DNA from: Clostridiales bacterium
GTDB taxonomy: Bacteria > Bacillota > Clostridia > Lachnospirales > Lachnospiraceae
Direction: 5' to 3'
Assembly (NCBI GenBank): GCA_015655075.1
Contig: JAATFT010000011.1
Span: 1-49,470, forward strand
DNA: 49,470 bases
This document shows positions 34,258 to 44,000 of the stretch, piece by piece (position 1 is the first letter of the stretch; every line of letters begins with the position of its first letter). The notes under the pieces were generated by a model, which was not told the origin of the DNA, ran no database searches, and saw only the letters and a program-made list of their open reading frames with translations. The position numbers and the translations under genes are program-made.

Positions 34258-35835
34258 TTAAGTTAAGGTAATCGGAATATACCAATATCCAAATTCACCG
34301 GTTCTTTGTGCTTTTCTCTTAGCACACTTAAAATTTTCGAATCCAAACATTCTCGCCATGAACTTTTCCCTGTTATGGTAAATTCCAGGAACGCCAAGAA
34401 TATAGCTGAAACCGTTTTTATCATTCATCCTGCCAAATATCAGATGACGGTAACTATAATAGCCGTGAAGCAGAAAGCTATTGTTTCCCAATATCCATGC
34501 TTCCATAGGAAATAGTCCGATATCCTGTGGTTCAATTCTGACACACCAGGCAACTTCATTATCTTCAAAGGGATGCATTCTGGGAAAGCTGTTATAAATT
34601 CGTTTTGCTAAAGGAGGCTCCTCAAAAAACGGTTGTTTTTCGCTGTTTTTCTGAATATCTTCACTCTTAACCTCCGATTGCAGGTTAAGATTTTCCTTTT
34701 CTGCATTTAAAACACCGATATTATCAGATGATTCCGGAGTAATATATTTTAATGTACTTTCAGACGCCTCCGGAGTATCCTTCCCGGCAGGTTCCCCTGC
34801 TTTGAGGCTGACAGGTTCTATGGTATTTTCTGATTCAGGAGCGCTGTTTTTCTCAGTTTCCGCTGCCGTTTCAGCATTCTTAAGAATTGCCGTACCAGAG
34901 TCAGTATCCGTTGGACCGGCGGTATCATTTTTTCCGTCTGTTTTACTTATGTTTTTTACTTCGTCTGAATTATCCCGTTCCTTATCCTTTGCGGCCTCCG
35001 CTTTGGATAAATTCTCCTTCTGAAGAATTTCAACAGGAGAATTCAACTCTTCCGTTAGCTTATCTTTTTCCTCTTTGTCTTCCTCCCGGATAATATCTTT
35101 ATCCTCTTTCGGGCTTTCTTTCCGGCTTTCCTCTTTGCCCGTTTCCTCGGCCGTCACCTTATTTAATTCTGCTTCCTCCTGCGTATCGGACGACTTTTCA
35201 TTCTTGAACTCATTAGAGGTATCCAGGTCATTAAATACTTCACCTTCAATTTCATTCCGGTATTCCTTCGATTCTATATCCTGCTGTTTCCTCTGCTGCC
35301 CGTATTTGTCCGTCTCCTTAGCAGCTTCCTTACGTCCGCTATCCTCTTTAACAGTCTCCGTATTATTTTCAGGCGTTTCTTTGGCCGGATTTATTTTATC
35401 CGCCGTAACATCCGCAGCTTTCAATTCCCTTTCCTGCTTTATGCCTTCCATTCCCGCCACCATATCCATGGTTATGGGTGTCTCATCCCAGGAAGTAGCC
35501 AGAAACTTTCTTTCCGTAAGATACAGGACAATCCCGCCCATATCGTCCAGGCTATAAGGTGAATTCATGATATGTAAGGAATCCGTCACTGTCCTGTAAT
35601 CTCCGCTTCCGCTTCTTACCTGGAGCATACCAAGCAATACACCCTCAAGCCCGTCTTTATTTCTTTTAAATATATGCACCTTTAATTGTTTATCGTTTAA
35701 ACTGGGCGTTGCAATATGGATGGTACATTTGCACTGTCCGTTCCGGGCTTCTACTCTGGCATATCCTACATTATGTTTTTTTATTCCGTCTTCATAATTA
35801 TACATGTACGAAACTAATCTTTTATATTCAGGCAT
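34258..35835 (-). CDS. DUF6128-like protein with a long acidic middle, function unknown
   Basis: A 525-residue protein. The N-terminal 110 residues are a beta-rich domain (RLVSYMYNYEDGIKKHNVGYARV, ending DDMGGIVLYL). The middle, about 130-400, is almost wholly Glu/Lys/Ser/Asp and looks disordered. The last 110 residues form the conserved C-terminal domain: RIYNSFPRMHPFEDNEVAWCV, LGNNSFLLHGYYSYRHLI and YILGVPGIYHNREKFMARMFGF. This two-domain plan resembles the DUF6128-like proteins of Lachnospiraceae. I do not know its function. The ribosome site GGGAG lies six bases upstream. Confidence 0.65.
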   Translation of the reverse strand: MPEYKRLVSYMYNYEDGIKKHNVGYARVEARNGQCKCTIHIATPSLNDKQLKVHIFKRNKDGLEGVLLGMLQVRSGSGDYRTVTDSLHIMNSPYSLDDMGGIVLYLTERKFLATSWDETPITMDMVAGMEGIKQERELKAADVTADKINPAKETPENNTETVKEDSGRKEAAKETDKYGQQRKQQDIESKEYRNEIEGEVFNDLDTSNEFKNEKSSDTQEEAELNKVTAEETGKEESRKESPKEDKDIIREEDKEEKDKLTEELNSPVEILQKENLSKAEAAKDKERDNSDEVKNISKTDGKNDTAGPTDTDSGTAILKNAETAAETEKNSAPESENTIEPVSLKAGEPAGKDTPEASESTLKYITPESSDNIGVLNAEKENLNLQSEVKSEDIQKNSEKQPFFEEPPLAKRIYNSFPRMHPFEDNEVAWCVRIEPQDIGLFPMEAWILGNNSFLLHGYYSYRHLIFGRMNDKNGFSYILGVPGIYHNREKFMARMFGFENFKCAKRKAQRTGEFGYWYIPITLT

Positions 35836-35961
35836 AATGAACTCCCTTTTCTATTCTTGTGCACCGACCGACGCAAAAGTTTTTCCTTTCGTACAATCTA
35901 TACACTATATACTTATAATAATTATATTCCGGAATGAAAAATATATGATAAACGGTAATAA

Positions 35962-36050
35962 AAGTGCCTCTGCTTAAATTTGGAATGCCGCCTTACCAAT
36001 CATATGGGAACTATTGTATATATTATGAAAAAGAAGAGGAATAGGCACTT
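35962..36050. repeat. imperfect inverted repeat before the small toxin gene
   Basis: AAGTGCCTCTGCTT (35962) and AAGAAGAGGAATAGGCACTT (36031-36050) are complementary over AAGTGCCT and CTTCTT with an unpaired block between. It lies about 100 bases upstream of the toxin ORF. The region 35836-36147 holds nothing else assignable. Confidence 0.45.
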
Positions 36051-36147
36051 ACAGTGGTAGGTGTGGGAAATATCCTAATTCGGTTAAATATCTTTTAATT
36101 TTTTCATTTTGATATATAAGCATTATATGAGAATGGGGGTGATGCCT

Positions 36148-36237
36148 ATGAAAAATCGTTTGGATTTTAAGGATTTACTGACTTTTGGTATTTTCCTTTT
36201 GGCATTACTTACATTCGTTTTTACGTTTTGTAAGTAG
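36148..36237 (+). CDS. putative holin-like small toxin
   Basis: A 29-residue hydrophobic peptide that starts MKNRLDFKDLLTFG and continues with a single membrane segment ending near FTFCK. Short positively charged peptides with one membrane helix of this form are often annotated as putative holin-like (type I) toxins in Firmicutes. The start has GGGGGTG six bases upstream. It lies at the edge of a decay zone; the stop is a few bases from the degraded LacI gene. An antitoxin RNA could overlap its upstream region but is not proven. Confidence 0.65.
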   Translation: MKNRLDFKDLLTFGIFLLALLTFVFTFCK

Positions 36238-36648
36238 TTATACATAGAAAAACCAGTACCGGGTCATAAGCTATTCCATGGGCTTCAAGGGCTTTTGGTA
36301 TCCCGCAAAACGCAGTTTGTTGGGAGTTACCACTTCGCCCTGGTTGCTGTATATACAGCCGATTCTTCTGTGTCCTAACTTGTATCAGATACTCCGTAGC
36401 CTTAAAACTCTCCGCCTCATAATCTATAATTACGCTGGAATATAAATCTTTATCCACATCTTTCACGGCAGAAACCGTAAGCAATACACAGGGAACTCCT
36501 AACCTTTTAAAATCTTCATTGGTATATTCAAAATTTCCCCCCATAAGAATAATACCGTTTAAATTACGGTCCTGGACTTCCTTAACCACCATTGACATCT
36601 CATGTTCCGAATAATTTACATTTCTTATTTCCAGATGATAGCCGCGCA
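36238..36648 (-). pseudogene. LacI-family regulator fragment, frameshifted
   Basis: The readable part encodes the sugar-binding core of a LacI-type repressor: GYHLEIRNVNYSEHEM, NLNGIILMGGNFEYTNED, RLGVPCVLLTVSA, VIIDYEAESFKATEYLI. In the next reading frame the sequence continues LGHRRIGCIYSNQGEV and PNKLRFAGY, and then returns to the first frame as KALEAHGIAYDPVL, showing two frameshifts. The N-terminal DNA-binding domain and the last third are missing. It is joined head to head with the GH94 fragment near 36650. Confidence 0.8.
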
Positions 36649-37679
36649 AAAAGAGGTGGATGTAATTTACGGACAGGATATCGGCATTGCAGAGACAGAG
36701 AGTGTTTATACCAACGAATTGTATATGTTCGAGTATCTGGGACATACGGTTTTTGAAGGTGGGTATGTGGTTTGTTCCAGGCAGAACATGCCTGCCATAA
36801 ATTCCTTTCCTTTTATCCAGCAGGGGGTTGTGGGAACAAAAGCAATCCATTATTCCACCGACGGTCTGCAGTTTTTCGGGCTGTCCTATAAGGATACGGA
36901 TATCCCTGAAATATTAAGCTCTGATTTACCCGATTATAATCTTCAGTATGAATTTGCTTATACCGCTCTGCAGACAGAGAAGATAACCTTAAACGGCAAA
37001 TATTCCTTTACTTTTTATGGGTTTTTCCTGCCCGACCATCCAAAAGCCGTCAGGGAAGTAAAATACCGGGAACGGATTGCATTGGCTTATGAAAATATAC
37101 GCAAGGAAGCCCGTAAAACAGCCCCGGTAAAATCCCTGCATATAAAAAAGGAATTCGACCCTCCCTATTCCTCCCCTTCTTTCAGCCGGGATAAAATAAA
37201 CGCCCTTTATCCGGAAAGAAAATTGGAAGAATGAAACAGCCTGGTGGTATGCCCATAATGCTATGGTTCATTTCGCCATGCCTCACGGGCTGGAACAGCC
37301 CGGCGGCGCCTGGGGTACCCGTGATGTCTGCCAGGGTCCTATGGAATTTTTCCTGGCTACCCAGAATCATACCATTTTAAGACATATTCTGCTGCTTATC
37401 TTTGCCCGCCAGAATTATGAAACCAGGGAATGGCCCCAGTGATTTATGTTTGACAGGTATTCCATCCATGCCGGGGAATGCCACGACCATATTATATTCT
37501 GGCCGTTAAAATGTGTTGCGGATTACCTCCTTGCCTCCGGCCCTTATTACCTATGACGGGGGAGACTGGGACGACACCCTGCTAAGTCCCACGCTTCTTA
37601 GCAAAGAGGGGGACTTACCTGTAAGGTTCATTAACCGAAATCGTACCTTCCTGCGCCGCGTACCATACCCACGGAAGTA
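36649..37679 (+). pseudogene. GH94-family phosphorylase fragment (1,2-beta-oligoglucan phosphorylase-like), degraded
   Basis: The reading frame from about 36650 encodes VDVIYGQDIGIAETESVYTNELY, YLGHTVFEGGYVVCSRQNMP and YQFEFAYTALQTE-like segments of GH94 enzymes. A second part, from 37235, encodes WWYAHNAMVHFAM, the catalytic-region motif GTRDVCQGPMEFF, and then WPQ followed by TGA where Trp is expected. After this the frame continues FMFDRYS and a HDHIIFWPLK segment and is later shifted into YDGGDWDD. The N-terminal half and several internal blocks are missing. It ends at the stop of the yqeY-like gene. Phosphorylases of this type split beta-1,2-glucans; this copy cannot be active. Confidence 0.8.
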
Positions 37680-38126
37680 TCAGGAAAATAACGCGGCCAC
37701 CATATTATTTACCAGCTTCCCGTCGGCTTTGCCTTTTACCCTCGGCATGAGCTCCTTCATGATTCTGCCTTTGTCCTTTGCAGCTGGTTCTGTTATGGAA
37801 AGGTCTGCCAGCACTTCATTGATAACCTTCTTAATTTCTTCCTCCGACAGAAACTTGGGAGCAAATTCGTTCAGAACGGCCATTCGCATATTGCATTCAT
37901 TAATGATGTCAGTCCTGTCCGCCGGCGCGGATTCCAGAGTTTCTTTCAACTGCTTGATTTCTTTTAATATAACGGAATTTTCCTCTTCCTCCGTTAAATC
38001 GGCTCTCTTGTCAATGGCTACATTTTTAAGCGCCGTAAGCAGCGCGGACAGGGCGTCCTTTCTTCCCTTATCCCCCGCCTTCATAGCCTTAACCATTTCT
38101 GCTCTTACTATTTCAATTTTCGTCAT
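37680..38126 (-). CDS. GatB/YqeY domain protein
   Basis: A 148-residue helical protein of the YqeY family. It opens KIEIVRAEMVKAMKAGDKGRKDALSALL, the usual start, has EEENSVILKEIKQLKE and AEFAPKFLSEEEIKK-type segments, and closes with PRVKGKADGKLVNNMV. YqeY resembles the tail domain of GatB, part of the tRNA amidotransferase, but its own role is unclear. It starts 39 bases after the ABC-F gene, so they form an operon. The ribosome site AGGAGG lies seven bases upstream. Confidence 0.92.
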   Translation of the reverse strand: MTKIEIVRAEMVKAMKAGDKGRKDALSALLTALKNVAIDKRADLTEEEENSVILKEIKQLKETLESAPADRTDIINECNMRMAVLNEFAPKFLSEEEIKKVINEVLADLSITEPAAKDKGRIMKELMPRVKGKADGKLVNNMVAALFS

Positions 38127-38165
38127 GTTAATACCTCCTATTAGTTTAATTATATAAATATTATT

Positions 38166-40007
38166 TTAATATTTGTTTTTTTTATTTTCTATTTGTTCCG
38201 CCAAATCATTTAAATAAACCCAGCGGTTCATTTTCTCTTCCAGCTGCTTTTCCAAATCTTCCTTTTGTATCATTAATTCGTTTAATTTGGAATAGTTGCT
38301 GGCTTCTCTTTCCATCTCTTCCTCTATCTTTAAAAGACTATTCTCCAATACGGCAATGACATGATCAATTTCATCAAATTCTTTCTGTTCCTTATAGGTG
38401 AATTTTAATTTTTCTTCCTTGGGTTTTTCCTTACCGGCAGAAGGCCTCTTTCCCTTATCCGCACTATTTACAGCCGATTTGCCATTTTTGTTTTCTGTTC
38501 TTTGGTTTTTTGCCCTTTCCTTTGTCGTTACGCTTTCTTTATAATCCGTAAAACCGCCTTCATACTGGCTGATTTTTCCGTTCCCTTCAAAGGCAAATAT
38601 ACGGTTTACGATACGGTCCAGGAAATACCGGTCATGGGAGACGGTCAATACAATTCCGTCATAGCTGTCCAGATAATCCTCCAGTATGGTTAATGTCTGT
38701 ATATCCAGATCATTGGTGGGCTCATCCAGCATGAGTACATTGGGGGCTTCCATTAATACCTTTAACAGGTACAGTCTTCTTTTTTCCCCGCCGGATAACT
38801 TGGATATAGGGGAGTACTGCACGGCCCCCGTAAATAAAAACCGCTCAAGCATCTGGGAAACGCTGGCCCTTCCTTCGCCGGTCTCTATATATTCCGCCAC
38901 ATTCCTGATATATTCAATCACCTTCAGGCTCTGGTCCATGTATTCGTTTTCCTGGGAAAAATAGCCGATTTTTACGGTTTCCCCCGTTTCGACATACCCT
39001 TCATCCGGTTTTAGGTACCCGCTAATGATTTTTAACAGGGTGGTCTTTCCGCTGCCGTTGGGCCCGATGATTCCCAGCCGGTCATTCTTTAACATAATAT
39101 AACTAAAATCCTTAATAAATAATTTATCTCCGAAGGATTTGCTGATATGATTGATTTCAACGGTCTTTTTGCCAAGTCTTGAGGACAGGGTATTTAATTC
39201 TACGGTTTTATCCTTCTCAATTACCTTCCGGTCCCTTAGCTCCTCAAAGCGCTGTATATGCGCTTTCTGTTTGGTGGAACGGGCCCTGGCGCCCCGCATC
39301 ATCCATTCCAGGTCCATGCGGTAAAGGCTTTTCTTTTTTCGTTCCCCGGCCTGTTCCATATCCTCCCGCTCTGCTTTTAGCTGAAGGAATTTGGTATAGT
39401 TTGCAATATAAGTATAAATACTGCCTTTATCAATTTCCACAATTTTATTGGTTACCTTATCCAGAAAATAACGGTCATGGGTTACCATAATAAAGGCGCC
39501 CTGGTATTTAATTAAATAATCTTGCAGCCATTCCGCCATTTCATTGTCCAGGTGGTTAGTGGGCTCGTCCAGAACCAGAATCTCCGCAGGGGTTAACAGG
39601 GTCCTTACTAATGCAACCCTCTTTTTCAAGCCGCCGGATAAGGTATCAACCCTGCCGTTATAATCTTCTATACCTAATTTTTGCAGCATGGATTTGGCCT
39701 CCCCTTCCAGGTTCCGGTATTTTTCTTCCGCTTTTTTACCTGTGACGACATTTTCCAGTATGGTAAGGTTATCAAGAAAAACGGGAGTCTGAGCTAAATA
39801 TTCCACCCGAACGGCTTTACCTTTAACCGCGCTTCCCTCGTCCGGTTCTTCAAGACCTGCAATAATCTTTAACAGAGTGGATTTTCCTGTTCCGTTAATG
39901 CCGATTACTCCTATTTTATCCCCTTCGTTAATTCCCAGGGTTACACGGTCAAATAAAATTTTATCGGTAAAGCTTTTGCTCATCCTTTCTACGTTTAACA
40001 AATTCAT
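38166..40007 (-). CDS. ABC-F family ATPase (Uup-like)
   Basis: A 613-residue soluble ATPase with two ABC domains and no membrane part. Its first domain has GINGTGKSTLLK and LSGGLKKRVALVR; the second has GPNGSGKTTLLK and LSGGEKRRLYLLK. Both Walker B motifs end in DEPTN. The interdomain linker around GERKKKSLYRMDLEWMMRGARARSTK carries the MRGARARSTKQ signature of Uup-type ABC-F proteins, and a coiled-coil tail of about 75 residues follows after a Lys-rich spacer. ABC-F proteins act on ribosomes; this group has also been tied to DNA repair. The start at 40007 has AAGGAG eight bases upstream. Confidence 0.93.
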   Translation of the reverse strand: MNLLNVERMSKSFTDKILFDRVTLGINEGDKIGVIGINGTGKSTLLKIIAGLEEPDEGSAVKGKAVRVEYLAQTPVFLDNLTILENVVTGKKAEEKYRNLEGEAKSMLQKLGIEDYNGRVDTLSGGLKKRVALVRTLLTPAEILVLDEPTNHLDNEMAEWLQDYLIKYQGAFIMVTHDRYFLDKVTNKIVEIDKGSIYTYIANYTKFLQLKAEREDMEQAGERKKKSLYRMDLEWMMRGARARSTKQKAHIQRFEELRDRKVIEKDKTVELNTLSSRLGKKTVEINHISKSFGDKLFIKDFSYIMLKNDRLGIIGPNGSGKTTLLKIISGYLKPDEGYVETGETVKIGYFSQENEYMDQSLKVIEYIRNVAEYIETGEGRASVSQMLERFLFTGAVQYSPISKLSGGEKRRLYLLKVLMEAPNVLMLDEPTNDLDIQTLTILEDYLDSYDGIVLTVSHDRYFLDRIVNRIFAFEGNGKISQYEGGFTDYKESVTTKERAKNQRTENKNGKSAVNSADKGKRPSAGKEKPKEEKLKFTYKEQKEFDEIDHVIAVLENSLLKIEEEMEREASNYSKLNELMIQKEDLEKQLEEKMNRWVYLNDLAEQIENKKNKY

Positions 40008-40159
40008 TCCTGTAACTCCTTTTATATCTCCCAATATTTCAAAGTTTATTTTACTGGCTGCTTTAAAAGAATACCATATCTTTAAGTATTATACCACATT
40101 TTCTTATAAGGTCTGGGAAATAAAAATTTTATTTTTTATAATAGCGGCTGTTATACAAA

Positions 40160-40358
40160 AGGTGTTTGAAAAATGCTCTAAAGCTCAGTTAACCTAGTGT
40201 AGCATCTAGCTCATAATTGGACTAATGGCGTAGAATGGATTTTCATTCTGCGAGGCGGAGGAATGAGGCATAGCGGTGGCTACGTCGATTGACGGCAATG
40301 AAGCAGATGGAAATTCAGGCAATCCATTAGACAAGATATCAACTTGCCAGTGCACCAA
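40160..40358. repeat. family B end fragment beside a family A element
   Basis: 40160-40182 is a family B end (GGTGTTTGAAAAATGCTCTA). 40194-40358 is the second copy of family A, about 90 percent identical to 33160-33324 over the central block, including GGACTAATGGCGTAGAATGG and GACAAGATATCAACTTGCCAG. Its left terminus is altered after CTAGTGT. The order of A and B is the reverse of that at 33096-33487. 40035-40159 shows nothing else. Confidence 0.8.
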
Positions 40359-40360
40359 TC

Positions 40361-40409
40361 TAAAAAGGCAACTGGTAAAGTATGACTGAACCAGTTACCT
40401 GATTTTTTG
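40361..40409. terminator. bidirectional terminator after the Tn554-like relic
   Basis: AGGCAACTGGT and ACCAGTTACCT form an 11-bp stem with one mismatch. T-rich tracts follow on both strands: GATTTTTTG on plus and TTTTTAGA on minus. It ends the DUF6262-like gene. Confidence 0.8.
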
Positions 40410-40510
40410 TAAAAGGGAGTTATTCATCATTTCGTTGTACTTAGCCTAATGACTTTGATTACAAAACAGTTTGATTTAGTAAGTTTTATTATTCACCAAT
40501 TTTATTTCTT

Positions 40511-40861
40511 CTATAATGCCTTGTATAACTTCTGGTTCTCTTTTTTTAGATTCTCATTCTCCTTCTTCAACTGTTCCACCTGCACCTGCAATTGTATCAC
40601 TCTGCTATCCATAGCCTTATCAATGATCTTCTTTCGTGGACAGACCTTCCCGGCCTGCCGGGCGATAGCCTGTTCCACTTCTTTTCTGACTATTAGGTTT
40701 TTATAGAAGAACCCTTGGGAGAGTCCGGTGCATCTAATCAGTCCAGACACCGTGATTTTCTCTTCCTCCTCCAGCATTCTTTGAATAACCATTTTTGCTG
40801 TTGCAATCTTCTCCTCGCTGGCTTTCTTATTTAAAGCAAGCATTTTATCGTATTTACTCAT
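40511..40861 (-). CDS. DUF6262-like protein (Tn554 TnpC family), orphan
   Basis: A 116-residue protein. It starts SKYDKMLALNKKASEEKIATA, has a helix-turn-helix-like VSGLIRCTGLSQGFFYKNLIVRKEVE, and ends in a leucine- and asparagine-rich coiled coil (QVQVEQLKKENENLKKENQ). This is the plan of the TnpC/DUF6262 proteins of Tn554-like transposons, which work with the recombinases TnpA and TnpB. TnpA is absent and only a TnpB fragment remains upstream, so the unit is a relic. The start at 40861 has GAGGTG six bases upstream. Confidence 0.75.
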   Translation of the reverse strand: MSKYDKMLALNKKASEEKIATAKMVIQRMLEEEEKITVSGLIRCTGLSQGFFYKNLIVRKEVEQAIARQAGKVCPRKKIIDKAMDSRVIQLQVQVEQLKKENENLKKENQKLYKAL

Positions 40862-40891
40862 ATTCAGCACCTCAATTTCTAAATTTAAATT

Positions 40892-41047
40892 TTAAAGCAG
40901 GATTTCATCCCTTTTACTCTTACTTGGTGGAGATGACGATATCCTGCTTCTTATAAATTGCTTCATCTCCTGCCTAAAGTCTTCCGTCGGAAGCACAGCT
41001 GTATAAATTCCTTCTTCTAATAATAAACGCTCTAGATCTGAATCATA
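40892..41047 (-). pseudogene. C-terminal fragment, probably of a Tn554-type TnpB recombinase
   Basis: An open 51-codon stretch directly after the essC stop, with no start codon of its own, encodes SDLERLLLEEGIYTAVL and MKQFIRSRISSSPP and ends about 30 bases before the DUF6262-like gene. In Tn554 relatives TnpB is encoded just before TnpC, so this is likely the last part of TnpB. Identification rests on position rather than a strong motif. Confidence 0.4.
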
Positions 41048-41067
41048 TTAGACATCCTCCCTCCCGA

Positions 41068-44000
41068 TTATTTATCAAATTTTGGCATCCGTATTCTAAT
41101 ATATGTACCGTTATGAAACAGAAGTCCGTCTTTGAACTGTGGCAACTCTTTTGCAGAATTAATCGGGAAGATTGCCGCTGTCCCCTGATTTCCCACCAGC
41201 AGTCCGTCCGTTGTGTTCTTGGCAAACTTTGTAACCTCATCGAATCCTTTCATCTTACCGGAATGAGCCGTTAAAATTACACTGATCCCCACACCGGCAG
41301 CATTGTTTAAAAGCGACGCTAATACTAATGCCCTTGCCCTCGTCATTTCAACAAAATTATCCCAATCATCCACAATCAGATAAAATGCTTCCATCTGTGT
41401 ATAGGTTTCTCTGGGATTCTTCGCTGGATTTTCAATTAATTTTTCACGGACAGCCTGGTTTCTTACTTCTATCTCCTGTTTTAATGCCTCCATGAAGCCG
41501 TCCATCATGCCTGCCCCTTCAAGGTAGGAAACACCTGGATCCGTTTTATAAGAATATAGTTCCATAGATTTGGAATCCACCAGATATATCCGGCCTTTTC
41601 CAATAACCTGAGCCAGAATCACTTTCAAAATATTTGTTTTACCTCTGGAAGCTTCTCCGAGGATTATAAACGGACTGTTTTCTGTATTAAATCCACAAAG
41701 CTTAACGCTTTCCTTATCCAGTCCCACATAAATGTCTTTTCCAGTGGGTTCATATTCAAGCATATCCTTATAATACAACTGTTCTGAAAGTACAGGAATT
41801 CTCGGCGCTGCTTTTCCCGGATAAAAATCATCTATTTTCTGAACCAATGCTTCAATGGATTGGTTATACTCCAATTCATTTTTAAAGGAAACCATGGTAT
41901 AAACCTGCATGACACTGATCATGTTCTGGAATTTCAAAAGGGCCCTGCCCTTAATTTCCGACTGTTTATAATGACTTCTGCCTACAATCAGATTAATATC
42001 CGCTTCATCAAAAATATATCCGGCCGCCTTGTTCTTGAAATTATTATAGGTGGAATATTTCATACTGTTGCTTCGGGTCGCCGTTGCAATCATAAAGATT
42101 CCCAGACCGCCTCCATCCCTTGACAGCTTCTGGAAGAATTCTTCCGCCTCATAACCAAGCTCCTTCACAACGTCATAATTATCGATTACAAGGACGATTG
42201 CCTTCATGGGTTCTTCCGCCACCTGATTATAGACTTCAAAATTCTGAACGATTGTGTCCGCCAGCTTTTTCTTCCTGTCCTTGATTTCCTTTTGCAGAAT
42301 TCCCATCAGCTTTTGTAACCGTTCCATGTCGTCAAATACGATGTAATCCGCCACATGGCGCAGCCTATTCAGCGGGATTAATCCGCTGTTTCCAAAATCC
42401 AGAACATAAAAATTCAGGCAGTCCACGTTATTTTTCATTGCCAGAGACAGGACGGCCGTTGTCAGGAATACCGTCTTACCATATCCGGCAGATGCGATAT
42501 AAAGCAAATTTCCATCTTTTGTAAAATCAAGATCATATGTTTTCTGTTCCTGTTTTTCCGGAATATCAATCAGTCCTAAACTTATTTTCATATCCAATTT
42601 TTCATTAGAATTGTCTATGAGCTGCTCCGGACTGATTAACTGTTCTGGAAGCGGAGGAAGCCATGGCTTTTTCACTTCTACGGTTTCCTGTGTCGCATAA
42701 TAATCATGGATATACTGCACAACTGCATCCAGCTGTGTCTTCAAAAGCTTTCCATTTTCCTGATTATCACTCAAATCCTGGTTTACCAGCTCTCCCTGGC
42801 CTAACTCGTTGATAACATATACCCGATTGTCTACTTTTTCTTCTTCGTCTTCTTCACTATATGCCGCACCGCTCCAAGCGGACTGGAATAATTCATAAAT
42901 CTCATTATTTCCCACCTGCAGATATGCACGTCCAGGAAGAGTAATATTAGCCGCGTCCGGCGTTTTGATGACTTCTTTACTGTCCGCTTCATTCTGTACT
43001 TTCAATGCCAGTTTAAATTTCGAGTTTGACCAGATCTGTTCATCCACCACCCCTGTGGGTTTCTGCGTCGCTAAAATCAGATGAACTCCAAGACTTCTTC
43101 CGATACGTGCCGCCGATACCAGTTCGCTCATAAAGTCCGGCTGCTCTTTCTTTAATTCCGCAAACTCATCACTGATTAAAAACAGGTGCGGAAGCGGTTC
43201 ATCCGCCTCGCCGTTCTTAAAAAGTTTATTATAGCTATTAATATGATTTACATTATACTTGTTAAAAATATTCTGGCGTCTGGCCAGTTCGCTTTTAATG
43301 GACGCCATTGCACGCATACTTTGCGCTCCGTCCAGATTAGTAATCGTTCCAAGCAGATGGGGAAGGTTTTTGAACAGTCCCGCCATTCCGCCGCCTTTAT
43401 AGTCAATTAGCAAAAACGCCACTTCATATGGATGAAAATTCACAGCTAAAGATAAAATATAGGATTGAATAATTTCTGATTTACCGGAACCGGTGGTTCC
43501 GGCCACCAGTCCATGCGGTCCATGAGCCTTCTCATGTAAATTCAGATACACATAATCTTTCTCTGCCCTTGCCCCAAGAGGAACAGCCAGGGATTTAGAA
43601 GAATTGTTTTTTTTCCACCTCTGTTCAATATGAAGCTGTGACGGCTTCTCGATTCCATACATCTGAAAGAAAGTAATGCTTTCCGGAATCTGTGCACTGA
43701 TTCCCTGCATATGTTCCAGTACACCCAGATTTCTTGCCATCCATTCCAGCCGGATGCCCCGAACTTCCTCCAGTCGGAAACGCATCTGTTTTTCTTCTTT
43801 TTCTTCAATCAGTAATAATGCATCCGTTGAATTTTCCAAAACTGCAATGGTTCCCATATTCTCCGGAAGATTCGCCCGCACATTTGTTGTATAAATAATA
43901 GAAAAGCCCAGATTATATCCTTCTTTGTCCAGATACTCCATAATAGAATGATCCATAATCCATTTCGGCTCGTCTATGATAAAAAGGAAATACGGAAGAA

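Noticed and set aside
36602..37234. 210-codon ORF considered as a complete gene
   Set aside because: Its start lies in the antisense of the LacI fragment, and GH94 motifs continue beyond its stop in other frames.
37513..38157. 214-codon plus-strand ORF
   Set aside because: Most of it is antisense to the yqeY-like gene; only the first part is the shifted end of the GH94 pseudogene.
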